The notes under the pieces are model-generated. The model did not search any database. It worked only from the letters and a program-made list of their open reading frames with translations, and was not told the origin of the DNA. A stretch of 64,000 nucleotides of DNA, from contig NC_083873.1 of the NCBI RefSeq assembly GCF_032452875.1, forward strand, positions 73,343,987-73,407,986, given 5' to 3'. The translations under genes were made by a program, and so were the position numbers. How positions within the stretch are numbered: the first letter of the stretch is position 1; every line of letters starts with the position of its first letter. This DNA is from Bos javanicus (lineage: Eukaryota > Chordata > Mammalia > Artiodactyla > Bovidae). Shown here piece by piece: positions 53,870 to 64,000 of this stretch.

Positions 53870-54655
53870 TAGGAGAAGTGTGTTGTGTGTACAAAGAAGA
53901 ACAAATGCAAAAGGCACTGATTATCTTGACTTGTTCATGGAGCAAGAGAGGCTAATGTGACTGAAAGAGGAGATGATGATAAGAGATAAGATTCAAGAGG
54001 TAATGAGGGGCAGAATGCTTTTTAGGCTTTACTGTGACTTTGCCTTTTAATCTGAGAGGGTTGGGAAGCCATTGAAAGTAGCAGTGACATATTCTGACTT
54101 ATGTTTGAGCAGTACCAGTTTGGCTATTTTGATATTAAACCGTAGAAGTAGGGTGAAAAATTGGAAGGCTTTTGCTGTAATTCCTGTGTATCTTGGAGGG
54201 GGCATCAGGGAGTAAATGTGGTAAAAAGTGGTCAGGTTTGAAGTATATCCTGAAGGTATAACTTGTAGGGTTTGATAAGTTGACAATAGTGTATGAGAAA
54301 AAGGGAAGAGGCAAGACTGGCTTTAAATATTGAACAATAGGATGGATAGTGTTAACATCAACTGAGATTTGGAAACTTGGCAAGATGTGGATGTAAGAAT
54401 TTCAGTTTTGAAAATGTAAAGTTGGAGATAATCAAGAGATAGTTCCTGGTGGATATGAGTCTAAAGTCCAGGGAAGAGATTTTTGACTGAGGAAATATAA
54501 GTTTGGGAGTTTTCAATGTAAAGATAGTACATTAAGCATGAGGTTAGATGAACTTGCCAAGGCAACCGGCATAGATAGAGCAGGGCCCATCTCAGTCCTG
54601 GTACACTCCCACATTAAAAGATCAGGGAAGTAAGAAGAGCTAGCAAAGGTGGCTA
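53870..54655 (-). mobile_element. L2 LINE, ORF2 3' region antisense, first piece
   Basis: GGGTTGGGAAGCCATTGAAAG, AGCAGTGACATATTCTGAC, GTGGTCAGGTTTGAAGTAT, GTACACTCCCACATTAAAAG. Read on the minus strand these correspond to the L2 RT C-terminal coding region. Minus-strand frames 54047-54286 and 54135-54383 are its decayed remnants. Continues at 55131. Confidence 0.75.
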
Positions 54656-55130
54656 CATTAGTCAGGGTCCTTCAGAGAACAAAACCAATAAAGTGTAATG
54701 TTTATATGCTGATGTGATTTGCAGAATGAGAAATCCCATGATCTGCTGTCTGCAAGCAGCAAAGTGGGCAGTGTAATTCAAAGGCGTGAGGGCCAGATAG
54801 CTGACAGTGTCAATTTCGGTTCAGTTCTAAAGTCCTGAGAGCCCTGAGCACTGCAGGCAAAAATAAAATACTTGTTCCAGTTGGAGGAGTCAGGAAGGGA
54901 GTGGAGTCTCTTCATTCTCTTCCTTCTCCTTCTTATTCTCTTCAGATTCTCAACAGATTAGGTAATACCCATCCATACTGGGGAGGGCCATCAGCTTTAC
55001 TCAGTCCACCAATTCATATGCTAATTTTATCTACAAACACCTTTACAGACATATCCAGAAATAATGTTTAACCAGCTATCTGGGCATTCTTTAGGCTAGT
55101 CAAGTTGACATATAATATTAATCATCGCAG
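54656..55130 (-). mobile_element. LTR-type repeat inserted in L2 (antisense)
   Basis: ATTAGTCAGGGTCCTTCAGAG, CCCATGATCTGCTGTCTGC, CATACTGGGGAGGGCCATC, CTCAGTCCACCAATTCATATG, CCAGAAATAATGTTTAACC, CAAGTTGACATATAATATTA. Same family as 6588-7224 and 39348-41600. Confidence 0.78.
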
Positions 55131-55600
55131 GAGCTTAGAAATAGAAGCCAGTGTGGTGGAAGTTGCTATTTTCTCAGAAGTCAGGTGAAAAAGTGTTTGA
55201 AAAAGGAGAATGGAATTGACTGTCAAATGCTGCAGATAAAACCAATAAAATGAGGGCTGAGAATTGTTCTTTGGCTTAGTAATGTGGAGGTCACTGTGAA
55301 ATTGACAAGAACAGTTTCAGTGAAGTTGGAAAAATTTTATGATGAATGAGAGAAGAAATCAAGACAATGAGCATGCATAATTCAAGAAGTTTGGCTGCAA
55401 AGGAGGGTAGAAAAATAGGGCAGTAGCTACAGGAGTGTATGAGATTATAAGGGGCATTTATTTAAGAGGAGATTTTACAAAGTGGGTGCTGAAGGGATAA
55501 TTCACTAAGGAGGGAAAAACAATAGATGACAAGGAAAAGGGAGAAAATTGTTGGAGCAATGCATTTGGAGGGTTGAAGGGGATAGGATAAAATAATGATA
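55131..55600 (-). mobile_element. L2 LINE, second piece
   Basis: GTCAAATGCTGCAGATAAAAC, AAATGAGGGCTGAGAATTG, TGTGGAGGTCACTGTG, GACAAGAACAGTTTCAGTG, GGCTGCAAAGGAGGGTAG continue the L2 interrupted at 54655. Confidence 0.72.
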
Positions 55601-55655
55601 ATGACACAGATAGAATATGTAATAGTAGTAATCTATACCAAATATAGAGGCATCA

Positions 55656-56500
55656 CCAAGGGCAGTGATAAACTTGCCTGAGGTTCAGGGAAGGCCTCCT
55701 AGCAGAGGGGGATAGTTGATCTGTACTTTGAATGATAAGGAAGGATTTCTCAGGGAGACAATTCTACTGTCTGCTGTTATATGGGGACATAAGAGAGCAT
55801 GGATTATTGAGAACTAGAAGGGGGAAAGGCTGAAGATTTGGGTAGAAGCCCGATTATGATAAACCTCATTTACAATGTGTTTAACGAGCTTGCATTGTAT
55901 TCTGTATATCATGAAGAATTTTATGCTATAGAGTGATATATTTTATTTGATTTTGCAAATAACACTCTAGTCATAGTGTGGAAGATGGATTGTAAGGAAG
56001 CAAGTTCAAGGGAGAGATGATAAGTCCTGATCTAGTCGTGTACCAGGGGAGATGAGAAGAAGGGTTTGATTTTATTATTGCATAAGAAATATACCTGGTT
56101 AAATAGCCAATTAAATGACTGATTAAATATAGAAAGAGATGGTGAGAAGCAGAATCTAGGGTCATTCTTAAATTTCTGGTGTGTATTACAATTAGACGTA
56201 GAGAATATAGGTAGAGAGGTTTAGGAAGGGATATGTCTGGCCTAGCTTTGTATATACTGTAAGAGAAACTTTTAGTTTATCCAGGTAGAGATTGCCATCA
56301 CACAAGGAAGAAGTGTGGGTCCAAAACTCAGAAGTGAGATCTGGCCAGGAAATACAGATTTGGACATCAGGGTACATTTTTGATAGTTGAATAGTTTGAT
56401 AGTTTTGATAGTTTGGAAATAATCAAGATAACATAATGAGAGTAGAAAGGGAATAAAAGCTCCAGATATAGCTAAGAATATGCCAGTAGAATAAAATCTG
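55656..56500 (-). mobile_element. Second L2 LINE copy, antisense
   Basis: Starts again in the L2 3' region (GGGAAGGCCTCCTAGCAGAG, ACTTTGAATGATAAGGAAGG) and runs through GATGGATTGTAAGGAAGC, GATTAAATATAGAAAGAG and CAGAATCTAGGGTCATTC. It repeats regions present at 53870-54655, so it is a separate copy. Minus frames 55971-56165 and 56192-56377 are remnants. Confidence 0.65.
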
Positions 56501-56787
56501 ATGATCTAGAAACCAATTATTTAGCCCTGCAATTAACTAGACTCCTTTTTTATGTGTGAAGGAAAAAATAGTAGATTTTAGGAGGACTAACACAATCAAT
56601 CAGCACCTATCTGATTTAAAATGCTAACAAGTCTGTAGCCACAAATAATTTCAAATCTAGCTTGTTTCTCCATCCTTGTGACACGATAGAGAAAGAAAAA
56701 ATCTTCCTAATGATGAATCTAACACATTTCAAGATTTCAGTTATCAAAGTGATGAAATTCATCCAATGTATTCTACTTACAAGAGAA
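56501..56787. other. Unassigned sequence
   Basis: Nothing recognised. Confidence 0.5.
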
Positions 56788-56899
56788 GGATTCTGAGTAG
56801 AAAATTTTAGAAATACTATTACTAAAGATAATAGGAATTTTTTGGATTCTGAGTAGAAAATTTTAGAAATACTATTACTAAAGATAATAGGAATTTTTT
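56788..56899 (+). repeat. 56-bp perfect tandem duplication
   Basis: The unit starting GGATTCTGAGTAGAAAATTT at 56788 is repeated from 56844 with no mismatch, ending in the T run GGAATTTTTT. Confidence 0.97.
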
Positions 56900-57169
56900 T
56901 TCAGTTAATTATGTCAGTTATTCACCTTCAATCAATCACTTGATTCTTAATCTCGAAGAATTTCATTCAGTGCAGAGTTTGGAGTATGTATTTATGTAGA
57001 GTATATATTATCTAAATATATTATGTAGAGTATATGTTTATCTAGAGTATATATTTATCTAGGTACAAATAGCTTTTACAAGACATCTGGCAAAGTTGTA
57101 TTTTTGAAGACTATTATGTTAATGAAGGTGCTGTGTGTTTCTTCCCCTGAGGACATAGTCATAGAACAC
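56900..57169. other. AT-rich sequence with TAGAGTATAT repeats
   Basis: Imperfect TATGTAGAGTATAT units at 56990-57062; otherwise nothing recognised. Confidence 0.6.
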
Positions 57170-57500
57170 AGAGAATTTCCACCTGTGTGACGGGCGTGCT
57201 GTGGTGGCAGCACCTCTCAGGCTTCACTGGTATTCAGAGGTTAAACAGACATTAAGAAATAGCATTCATTTCGCACTGCATGACTTTCTACTATATCACA
57301 ACTCTTACCAATTTAATGCCATATTCCTGAGTCTTCAAAATGAACGAAGTGACACATTTCACAGGCAACAAGAAAGCAGAGATTCTAGGAAACCTCTCTC
57401 CTGCCTGCCTTCAGTTCCTTCCACAGTGACAGGTGCTCCCCCGACTCTCTCGGCAGGCAAGATTCGGGCCACTGCCGAAATGTAAGGAGCCTCAGGATTA
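57170..57500 (+). other. Small CpG-containing unique segment
   Basis: About eight CpG sites in 330 bp, against almost none around it. A 94-codon frame at 57201-57485 begins MVAAPLRLHW and ends at ATGTAAGG, which contains a donor-like GTAAGG. No known domain. I do not claim a gene. Confidence 0.35.
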
Positions 57501-58034
57501 GTCCTGACACATGAGAATACCTTGCCAATTTCCCTTATTTCAGAATATCCACTTTTTTTTTTTTTTAATAACCCTAGTCTTGGCTCACTCTGCACAAATA
57601 GGATTTTGCTAGGTGTTCAACAATGTCTTAGAAAATAATGAGTATGTATGATGCTAATACAACAGATACTTTGGGTATTGTTTCCTATAAATGACAAGGC
57701 AACAAGTGTTGAGCTTAATCCTTTCTTGCATTTCCTGCCTTGGTATTGGCTCCTCTTCCTTCTTTGCTCTCTGGCCGCAGCACTGACAAGCTGTGAATTT
57801 CTTTAGTTGTCTCCCAGGAAACCGCAATTCTATGCACAGAGCCTTTTTGTAGGGTAGCCTCTTCACCTAAGTGTACAGCAATGTCTCTTTCCTAGCGTGA
57901 GAAAGTCACCCCTTCAGCCTCCTGCTTGCTTTCTTTCTCCCCGAAAGTGATTTCTAACATTCTCTGAGATCATGCTTCTTTTGGACATACGTGTGATCCA
58001 ATGTGTGAAATAGGACCATGGCCTTTTAGAGGTG
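57501..58034. other. Unassigned sequence
   Basis: No repeat or gene recognised; frames 57654-57866 and 57914-58105 (minus) have no domain. Confidence 0.45.
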
Positions 58035-58170
58035 GCAGGAAAATTAGAGACCATGTAATACAGGTGCTTCATTTTACAGTTGAAGAAACAAGGCTCTGAG
58101 AGCAAGGGATGTGGCTCAAGTCACACGGCCTCTTTAGTTGCAGAGTTTGGGTTGGAATCTGAGTTTTCTG
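58035..58170 (-). mobile_element. MIR-type SINE, antisense
   Basis: TTAGAGACCATGTAATACAGG, TTCATTTTACAGTTGAAGAA, CAAGGCTCTGAGAGCAAGGG, GGCTCAAGTCACACGGCC follow antisense MIR/MIR3-type repeats. Confidence 0.7.
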
Positions 58171-58214
58171 TGTTGTGTATACAATCTAAGTTTTCCAGTG
58201 TTGTGTATACAATC
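58158..58214 (+). repeat. About 30-bp tandem direct repeat
   Basis: GTGTTGTGTATACAATC occurs twice with similar TCT(G/A)AGTTTTC leaders. Confidence 0.8.
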
Positions 58215-58465
58215 CCACCTAAGTAAAGCCATAACTTTACTTTATGTTCTTGGATAAAAGTTTTTGGATGGCCTTTAGTGACCATTCTTTTCTTTTTTCC
58301 TGTTCTGCCTTTGTGACAAAGGTGATGTCCATAGCATTTTGCTTCTTCTCACCCAGTCCTGTTGGAAGTACATTAGCTCTGTTCGTGAGCATGTTCTCTG
58401 CAGACTAGAGATACAGTGGTGGGAGGGAAGGCAGCTGAAATAGACAGATCTGTAAAGCTAGATTT

Positions 58466-58645
58466 GGGCTTCCCAGGTAAAGAGTCCACCTGCCAATGCA
58501 GGAGACATAAGCGATGCAGGTTCAATCCCTGGGTTGGGAAGATCCCCTTTCAGTCCTCTAGGAGGGCATGGCAACCTACTCCAGTATTCTTGCCTGGAGA
58601 ATCTCACAGAGGAGCCTGGAGGGCTATGGCCCATGGGGCCGCAAG
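58466..58645 (+). mobile_element. Bov-tA SINE, 3'-truncated and reworked
   Basis: Sense Bov-tA from GGGCTTCCCAGG to CCATGGGGCCGCAAG. The head lacks about 15 bases (GTGGCTCAGATG), and TTTCAGTCCTCT is inserted after GATCCCC. Target-site duplication GCTAGATTT at 58457-58465 and 58646-58654. Confidence 0.92.
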
Positions 58646-58654
58646 GCTAGATTT

Positions 58655-58989
58655 AGGAATCAGAGCATACCTCCCTTATCAAGATATGCCAAATGTGCTT
58701 TTGGTAGAAGAACCAGCAAAGCAAACTACTACCAGCAACAACAAAACCTCTTGAATATTTCTCTCAGCATGAAAAACACAGGTCCCTATATACCATCAGG
58801 TACAGTTAGCCTCTCTAAACTAGCAGAAGGCATGCAAAGCTGAAATGATTGCCTGAAGAATTGCTTATCACTTTATTAGTGATTTTAACATAAATTTATG
58901 CATTCAGAAGTATAATCCGAGAAGCATTTCCTTTGGAATTTCTGTCCTAAGAAGCTGACGTGTAGCCATCACATGGAGGACTGGATTAT
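58655..58989. other. Unassigned sequence
   Basis: Nothing recognised. Confidence 0.5.
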
Positions 58990-59115
58990 TAAGAGGCAAA
59001 ATACTAAATTCAAATCCTGATTCTGCTTCAAAATATGTGAACTTGCACAGGCCAGATAACCCTCACATTATATTCACACCTAAAAATTGGCACTAATACC
59101 TATGCTGCATGACCT
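58990..59115 (+). mobile_element. MIR SINE, sense
   Basis: TTCAAATCCTGATTCTGCTTC, GTGAACTTGCACAGGCCAG and AAAAATTGGCACTAATACCT match the MIR core order. Confidence 0.6.
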
Positions 59116-60542
59116 AAGACCTCTGCAGAGAAAGTTGGATCATGTGAAGACACTGAACCTCAAGAAATAAAACAATTCATAGCATCATGCAAAGCTTTTA
59201 ATATAAATGAAAGTATGCCAATGCAGAGAATTCTTTTTTATATACATCCAGGGGCACATTTCCCTGAATTTCTTCCTACAAATTCCTAGTTTATTTTTAA
59301 AATTTAACCTAATATCCTAATAGCGAGGGCCCATTCACATTTTGTAAGGATTGAAACGTATACAATTTGAAGGGCATTTTTTAGGAAAAGAATACATGGT
59401 TTAACACAAAAGTAAATATTCATTTAGAATAAGAAATCACAATGAAATAAAATTTTTTTCTAAAGCTAAAATATACCAGGAACATTATAAAATTTAAAAA
59501 GTATGTGTGTTCAAAAATTTATTACCTGGCATAACTCTCTAATCAAATTTATTAGCTACACTTTTTGGCTGTGTGCTTTTTGATCACTTTTTTAATGTCA
59601 ATTATTTTATATTATCAGTTTATACAAAGATAACATCATCTGTATAGGGACTTTTCTCTAACGTGATCGATTGCAATTTCTCTTTTATTACTGAGAGTTG
59701 GATTGTGGAAGACATGTGACCTCATACAAAGAAGTTCTTCCTATACAGGATTTCTATGGCTTAGTCCCCTACAACACAGGGAAGCTAATATCTTCTAGTT
59801 CTTGTAATTTTCCACTAAAAATAGTGTAGAGTATATTTGTAGTCATATTTGTTGCATTACTCTGTGTATTCTTGACAGAAGAGAAAATTACATTTTGACT
59901 AGGCATCGAGGAGAATTAGTGTTTACAATTTTATTTTCAGACTAGTTTCTGGCTTTGTACATTTCAAGCCTTTTTTTCCCCCTTCTTCTATTAATGTACT
60001 TCTGAAGTCAGAGGTCTCAGGAAATGGCCTTGTCTTGTTGCTGTGTGGGCCCTGCATTTTGGGGTTAACTCAGGTCAGTTGGCACAGTTGTCAATAGAGG
60101 GAGTTCTTGGAAACCATTCCTATAGCACGACACTTAGCAATAACTTCAACGTGTAAATCAATAAGAACCATATAAATATAACCCCATAAACCCAAACAAG
60201 GTGTATTCTGGTCTATAATTCCCATTAGTTGAATCCCTAAATCATCTCGGGAACTTCAGTCCATCAAACAAGAGAAAATGAATGTGGAAGAGAAGTTAGG
60301 GTGGAAATGGAATGCAGTCTTAAGCAATAGTGATTAAAATATCTTACATACAGAAATTATACAAAGCAATTTGAGTATACTGAGACATGACTGGTCCCCT
60401 TGGAAAGGGCTCCTGTAAGTGAGGGTGCTGAAGCTGAAGTGTCTTTGGGTTCTCTTTTGTCTGCCCTTCTGGATCCCTTATTATGCAGCACAACGCTTGC
60501 CTTTCAGAGGCTGCATCTTCATTACAAACTGCCTGTGGTCCT
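59116..60542. other. Unassigned sequence, about 1.4 kb
   Basis: No repeat or gene recognised. Confidence 0.45.
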
Positions 60543-60990
60543 GTCCTAGGGCTGTTGTAACAAATCTCCACCAACTGGGTGGCTTAAAGCAGTAGATATT
60601 TATTCCGTCTCTTCTTTTAGGCTGAAAGTTTGAAATCAAGATGTTAGCAGTGCCTTGCTCTCCCTGGAAGGCTCTAGGAGAGAATCTTCCCTTGGTCTCT
60701 TCCAGCTTCTGGTGGCTCCAGGTATTCCGTGGCTTATGTCTGCGTAACTCCAATCTCTGCTTCCATTTTCACATGGCCTCCTTTCTGTCTGTCCTTCTCT
60801 TCTGTCGCTTCTAAGAACACTTGTTGTTGGATTTAGAGTCCATCTGGATAATCCAGGATGATATTATCTCAAAGTTCTTAACTTAATCACACCTACAAAG
60901 ATTCTTTTTCCAGATAAAATTTTATTTATGGGGTTATGAGTTAAAACATGGACATATCTTTTAAGGGGCTTCCATTCAACCCACTACACT
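60543..60990 (-). mobile_element. MaLR LTR (MLT1-like), antisense
   Basis: GGGCTGTTGTAACAAATCTCC, ACTGGGTGGCTTAAAGCAG, GAAATCAAGATGTTAGCAG, TTCCAGCTTCTGGTGGCTCC, ATTTTCACATGGCCTCC, AACTTAATCACACCTACAAAG and CCATTCAACCCACTACA. On the minus strand GGAATAAATATCTACTGC supplies the AATAAA near the 3' edge. It appears to be a solo LTR; no retroviral genes adjoin it. Confidence 0.82.
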
Positions 60991-62249
60991 GCCCTTAACA
61001 TGTATCATTTGAGAACAGTCAGAATATAGACCTTGGTTAAATTTCATATTCTAGATTTTAAGCCAGAGAGCCCTCCAAAAGCAATTACCGAATATTTAGT
61101 ACCCAATCCTCCTAAATCATTCAAAATATGGCAGCTTTTGTTTTTATAGTTCAACAGGCCATGATGTATGAATACAGGGTATGCAAAACCTGGTGTGTGT
61201 TAGGATGGCTAATCCAATTACAGAGGCTTTGTAATATTGTATGTGTTCATGCAACAGGATATGGTTCCCCTGCGGAAACATTTATTAGTAGGAGATGTAA
61301 GTGCAGATGTGTTCTCTAATGGATGTTATGGGGCAGTACTATCTGTCTGCTTTCACAGAATGTGTGACTTAGGGCTACACTAAAACAAGTTTATGAGACC
61401 TGTAGGCGAGCTCAGTGGCAAGATTACAGTCAAATCTAGGGATATATTACCAGGATGTGGACACCCATGAAAAATAACAATTGCAGAATAGTGTTAGGAT
61501 GTGCTTGGAGACATTCCCTTCTGACATCCTCTGAGCAATTCATCTACAGCAAGTTTTTACTGGACTAATCTCCATAGCCAGATGGAAAGGTAGAATAAGG
61601 ATTATGTGTGGGCAGATGTAATAAAGAAGCACCCTTAAGATCCTTAATGCTTGGCTTTCATTAACACTATACTAATTGGCAACTGTGGGTATCTCATTTT
61701 GATAAAGCAATTGTTCACAACCTCTCTGAGGTTCTTAAAAAATTATTTTTGAAGATGCTTTGTTAATCTTTTATAGACTATTTTCTCCATAATAACCAAG
61801 TTATAAAATATAAGCCTGCTGTGAAATCATTTGTAGGTTCTGTGCACAATGAACATAATTTGTCTGAAAGTTACATGGATCTTAGAACAGGTGTAATTGT
61901 AAAGTAAATTCCTTTAGTTTTTTTTTTCCCCCTTTTGGGTTTTGCACTTGTACTTTATTATTTAAAAAGATCATCAGAAATACATTAATTTTATTTTGCA
62001 ATTAGACCATGTCCTTACTCCTAAAGACTGTATAGAGCTTAAGAGCAAAAACAATACTTAGGGGGCTTATATTTCATTTGTTTATTCACTCATTTTTTTT
62101 TCCCACAAGTATCTATGAAGTTCCTAACGCACGCTTACATATTGTGCAGGATTTCATTTGAGTCTAAAACACTTTTTTTAAACAAGTTTATATACCTTGA
62201 GTAATGAACTTTTCTGAAAATGGAGGAGGAGAAAATAACAAGATTAATT
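60991..62249. other. Unassigned sequence, about 1.3 kb
   Basis: No repeat or gene recognised. T run then C run at 61919-61934. A 63-codon frame at 61128-61319 has no domain. Confidence 0.45.
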
Positions 62250-62600
62250 TGCCTTTATTCATTAACCACTTATTAAGTGCCTACTGTAGGCACTGCTCAG
62301 GCTACAATCCCAGATAGAATACCTGCTCTTAATTTACTTTCTGCTTGGGAAGAGAGCATGGCAATCAACCTTTAAGGTATAGCATGGTAACTCCTATCAT
62401 AGAAGTGTGCACTGGGTGGGAAGAGAGCAGAGGAAGGGGCATCAAAATCAGCCTGTCAGTCAAACCCATCTTGAAGGAGGCAGCCTGTAATCTGAATTTG
62501 GAAGAATGAGTTTGAGTAAGATCCATGAAGCAGTGGACATAGGACCTAGATTGTAAAAGTTGCTCAAGTCAAGCTAGAGAGTCTTGACAACTTATTGCCA
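62250..62600 (-). mobile_element. L2 LINE 3' region, antisense
   Basis: TTATTCATTAACCACTTATTAAG, TGCCTACTGTAGGCACTGC, GAATACCTGCTCTTAATTTAC and CAGTCAAACCCATCTTGAAGG follow antisense L2. Confidence 0.65.
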
Positions 62601-64000
62601 TGTTGAAAGCTCTCAATGTAGGAAATTTCACAAATACTTTTTAAAGCACTAGCAGATATAAATTTTATAGACAGCTAGGTAAGTCCAGGCATAAGATTTG
62701 CTGCCAATAGAAATAATTAAAAGCTTTGATATAGAGTAATAAATAGGAACAACCAGCTTGGTGATACAGTGGAAGTATGGGTGAGAATTAGCTCTAATAG
62801 CTGTATAGTTTACAAACTTCACAATGTCTCCTTGTGGTCTTTAGTGGACAGTGATGTTAGAGTCACCATACAATGAACTTCCAAAAAGAAAGATGCACAC
62901 ATCCATATAAATACATAGTTCAACAAAATTGCCTGCTAAATGGGCAATGTTGGTCGCAAAACAAATAGAATGAACTTTCTTAATGGTGTTTTTTCAGGGA
63001 AGTGCATTTTTCTTAGCATCGTTTCTAGAAATACACTTGTAGAGGAGAAGGGAGGATTAAATTGTGTTGTGGACCTGAGACTGGAATGTATAAAAAATAA
63101 TCCTAATGTTGTATATGAGGTGCATATATATGATAAAATATAATTTTAGGACGATCACAAAAACATTTTGTTGAAATACAGTGCATAATATAAAGGATGA
63201 AATGTAAAAAAATGACAAAACAAAGCCTAGACTAATGTAATTATCAGTATATGCTTAATTAACCAGAGTGCTTGATTAACTAGTGACTGAGAAGTTTGTA
63301 TAATGACTGCAAAAGAGAAGTTTGGCCTACAAGTTCTGCAACTGTCATTTATGATCACTTACTTCACAGGGCTATTGGGAGGTGCAATAAATATAAGAGA
63401 AATTTTACCCTGCTATATAGCCCGGCAAAATAAGGTGCTTTAATAGGCTAAGCGAGTCAGTGCTAAATCAATACAAAAATAGATGATTTGGGTCCATAGG
63501 CTGGTCAGCCAAGTTTATTTCCCAGGCATATATCTCTCTACAAAGAAAGCAATTAATAAGTTCACCAAATCAGGACAGTACCTTTATAGGCAACTGGGAA
63601 CACTGAAATAGATTTCCTGTAGATTTTTACAGATCTCATCTGGTAAGTACCATTAATGGCACTTAAGACTAAATACAATTCATAGTGGGTTTTCTTCAAC
63701 ACCAAGTAATGATGAGCTTCCTAAACTGAACTGTAGGAACCATACAATGCCATTGTAAAATTCCCAGAGAATCAAAAAGGGATACCTGTCCAAATGCAGC
63801 AGCCAATTACAGTATTATCTTGAGCTATTAGGATACAATCAATTTTGTAGGTCACAGGTTTTAAAGGATTCTGCCCTGCCTGAATTCAACTGTATTTTAA
63901 AATCATATTCGGACCAGTCAAATTAGACCCAACCTAAAAGCCTCAGTACACATGAAAATGAATGTCTTATATTTGGAAAATAATGATCGAATAGCACAGA
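62601..64000. other. Unassigned sequence, about 1.4 kb
   Basis: No confident repeat or gene. CTTCACAGGGCTATTGGGAGG at 63363 onward is weakly MIR-like but too diverged to call. Confidence 0.45.

Noticed and set aside
60543..60990. Endogenous retrovirus with coding genes
   Set aside because: Only an isolated MLT1-like LTR is present; no gag/pol/env sequence on either side.
1..64000. A prokaryotic-style operon, phage or defence system
   Set aside because: The sequence is mammalian with ruminant SINE/LINE content throughout; no such gene clusters exist here.

Overview
This window is ruminant (bovid, cattle/sheep-like) nuclear DNA. It carries dense Bov-tA and Bov-A2 SINEs, 5'-truncated BovB (RTE) LINEs ending in repeated CTGAA, and young ruminant L1 3' ends. 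Older mammal-wide repeats (MIR, L2, old L1, MaLR-type LTRs) lie beneath them. I find no convincing host protein-coding gene, exon set or functional RNA gene. The stop-free frames are pieces of retrotransposon ORFs or chance frames across SINEs. It reads as intergenic or deep intronic sequence.

Layout. 1-8.6 kb: unique AT-rich sequence with SINEs, L2 and MIR relics, a 69-bp L1 tail, an LTR-type repeat (6.6-7.2 kb) and an L1 3'UTR fragment. 9.0-10.1 kb: BovB. 10.1-15.6 kb: mostly unassigned, with three SINEs and a 47-bp tandem duplication. 15.6-18.6 kb: BovB tail, an old L1 with an inverted 5' part, and SINEs. 18.9-20.1 and 23.1-24.0 kb: two young L1 insertions, about 11 differences apart over ~820 bp, each with its own target-site duplication (TSD). 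24.2-25.1 kb: a GC/CpG-rich island between SINEs. 25.1-26.4 kb: a SINE holding a 107-bp inverted copy of sequence 1 kb away. 27.6-28.1 kb: a MIR split by a SINE and a tRNA-Asp-like relic. 31-33.8 kb: L2, old L1 and two BovB pieces. 33.8-37.6 kb: longest stretch without a recognised repeat. 37.6-41.6 kb: BovB pieces, a 194-bp inverted duplication and an LTR-type repeat split by later insertions. 47.2-50.7 kb: a long old antisense L1 holding BovB, SINEs and microsatellites. 51-56.5 kb: L2 copies, one split by an LTR. 56.8-64 kb: a 56-bp tandem duplication, a modest CpG cluster, MIR, SINE, an MLT1-like LTR, L2 and unassigned sequence.

Nothing here works together as a pathway. The biology is a stratified record of retrotransposition (L2/MIR, then old L1 and LTRs, then BovB and Bov-SINEs, then young L1), plus several template-switch rearrangements. 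Those rearrangements are the most unusual content. All family names come from recognition by eye; no database search was possible.
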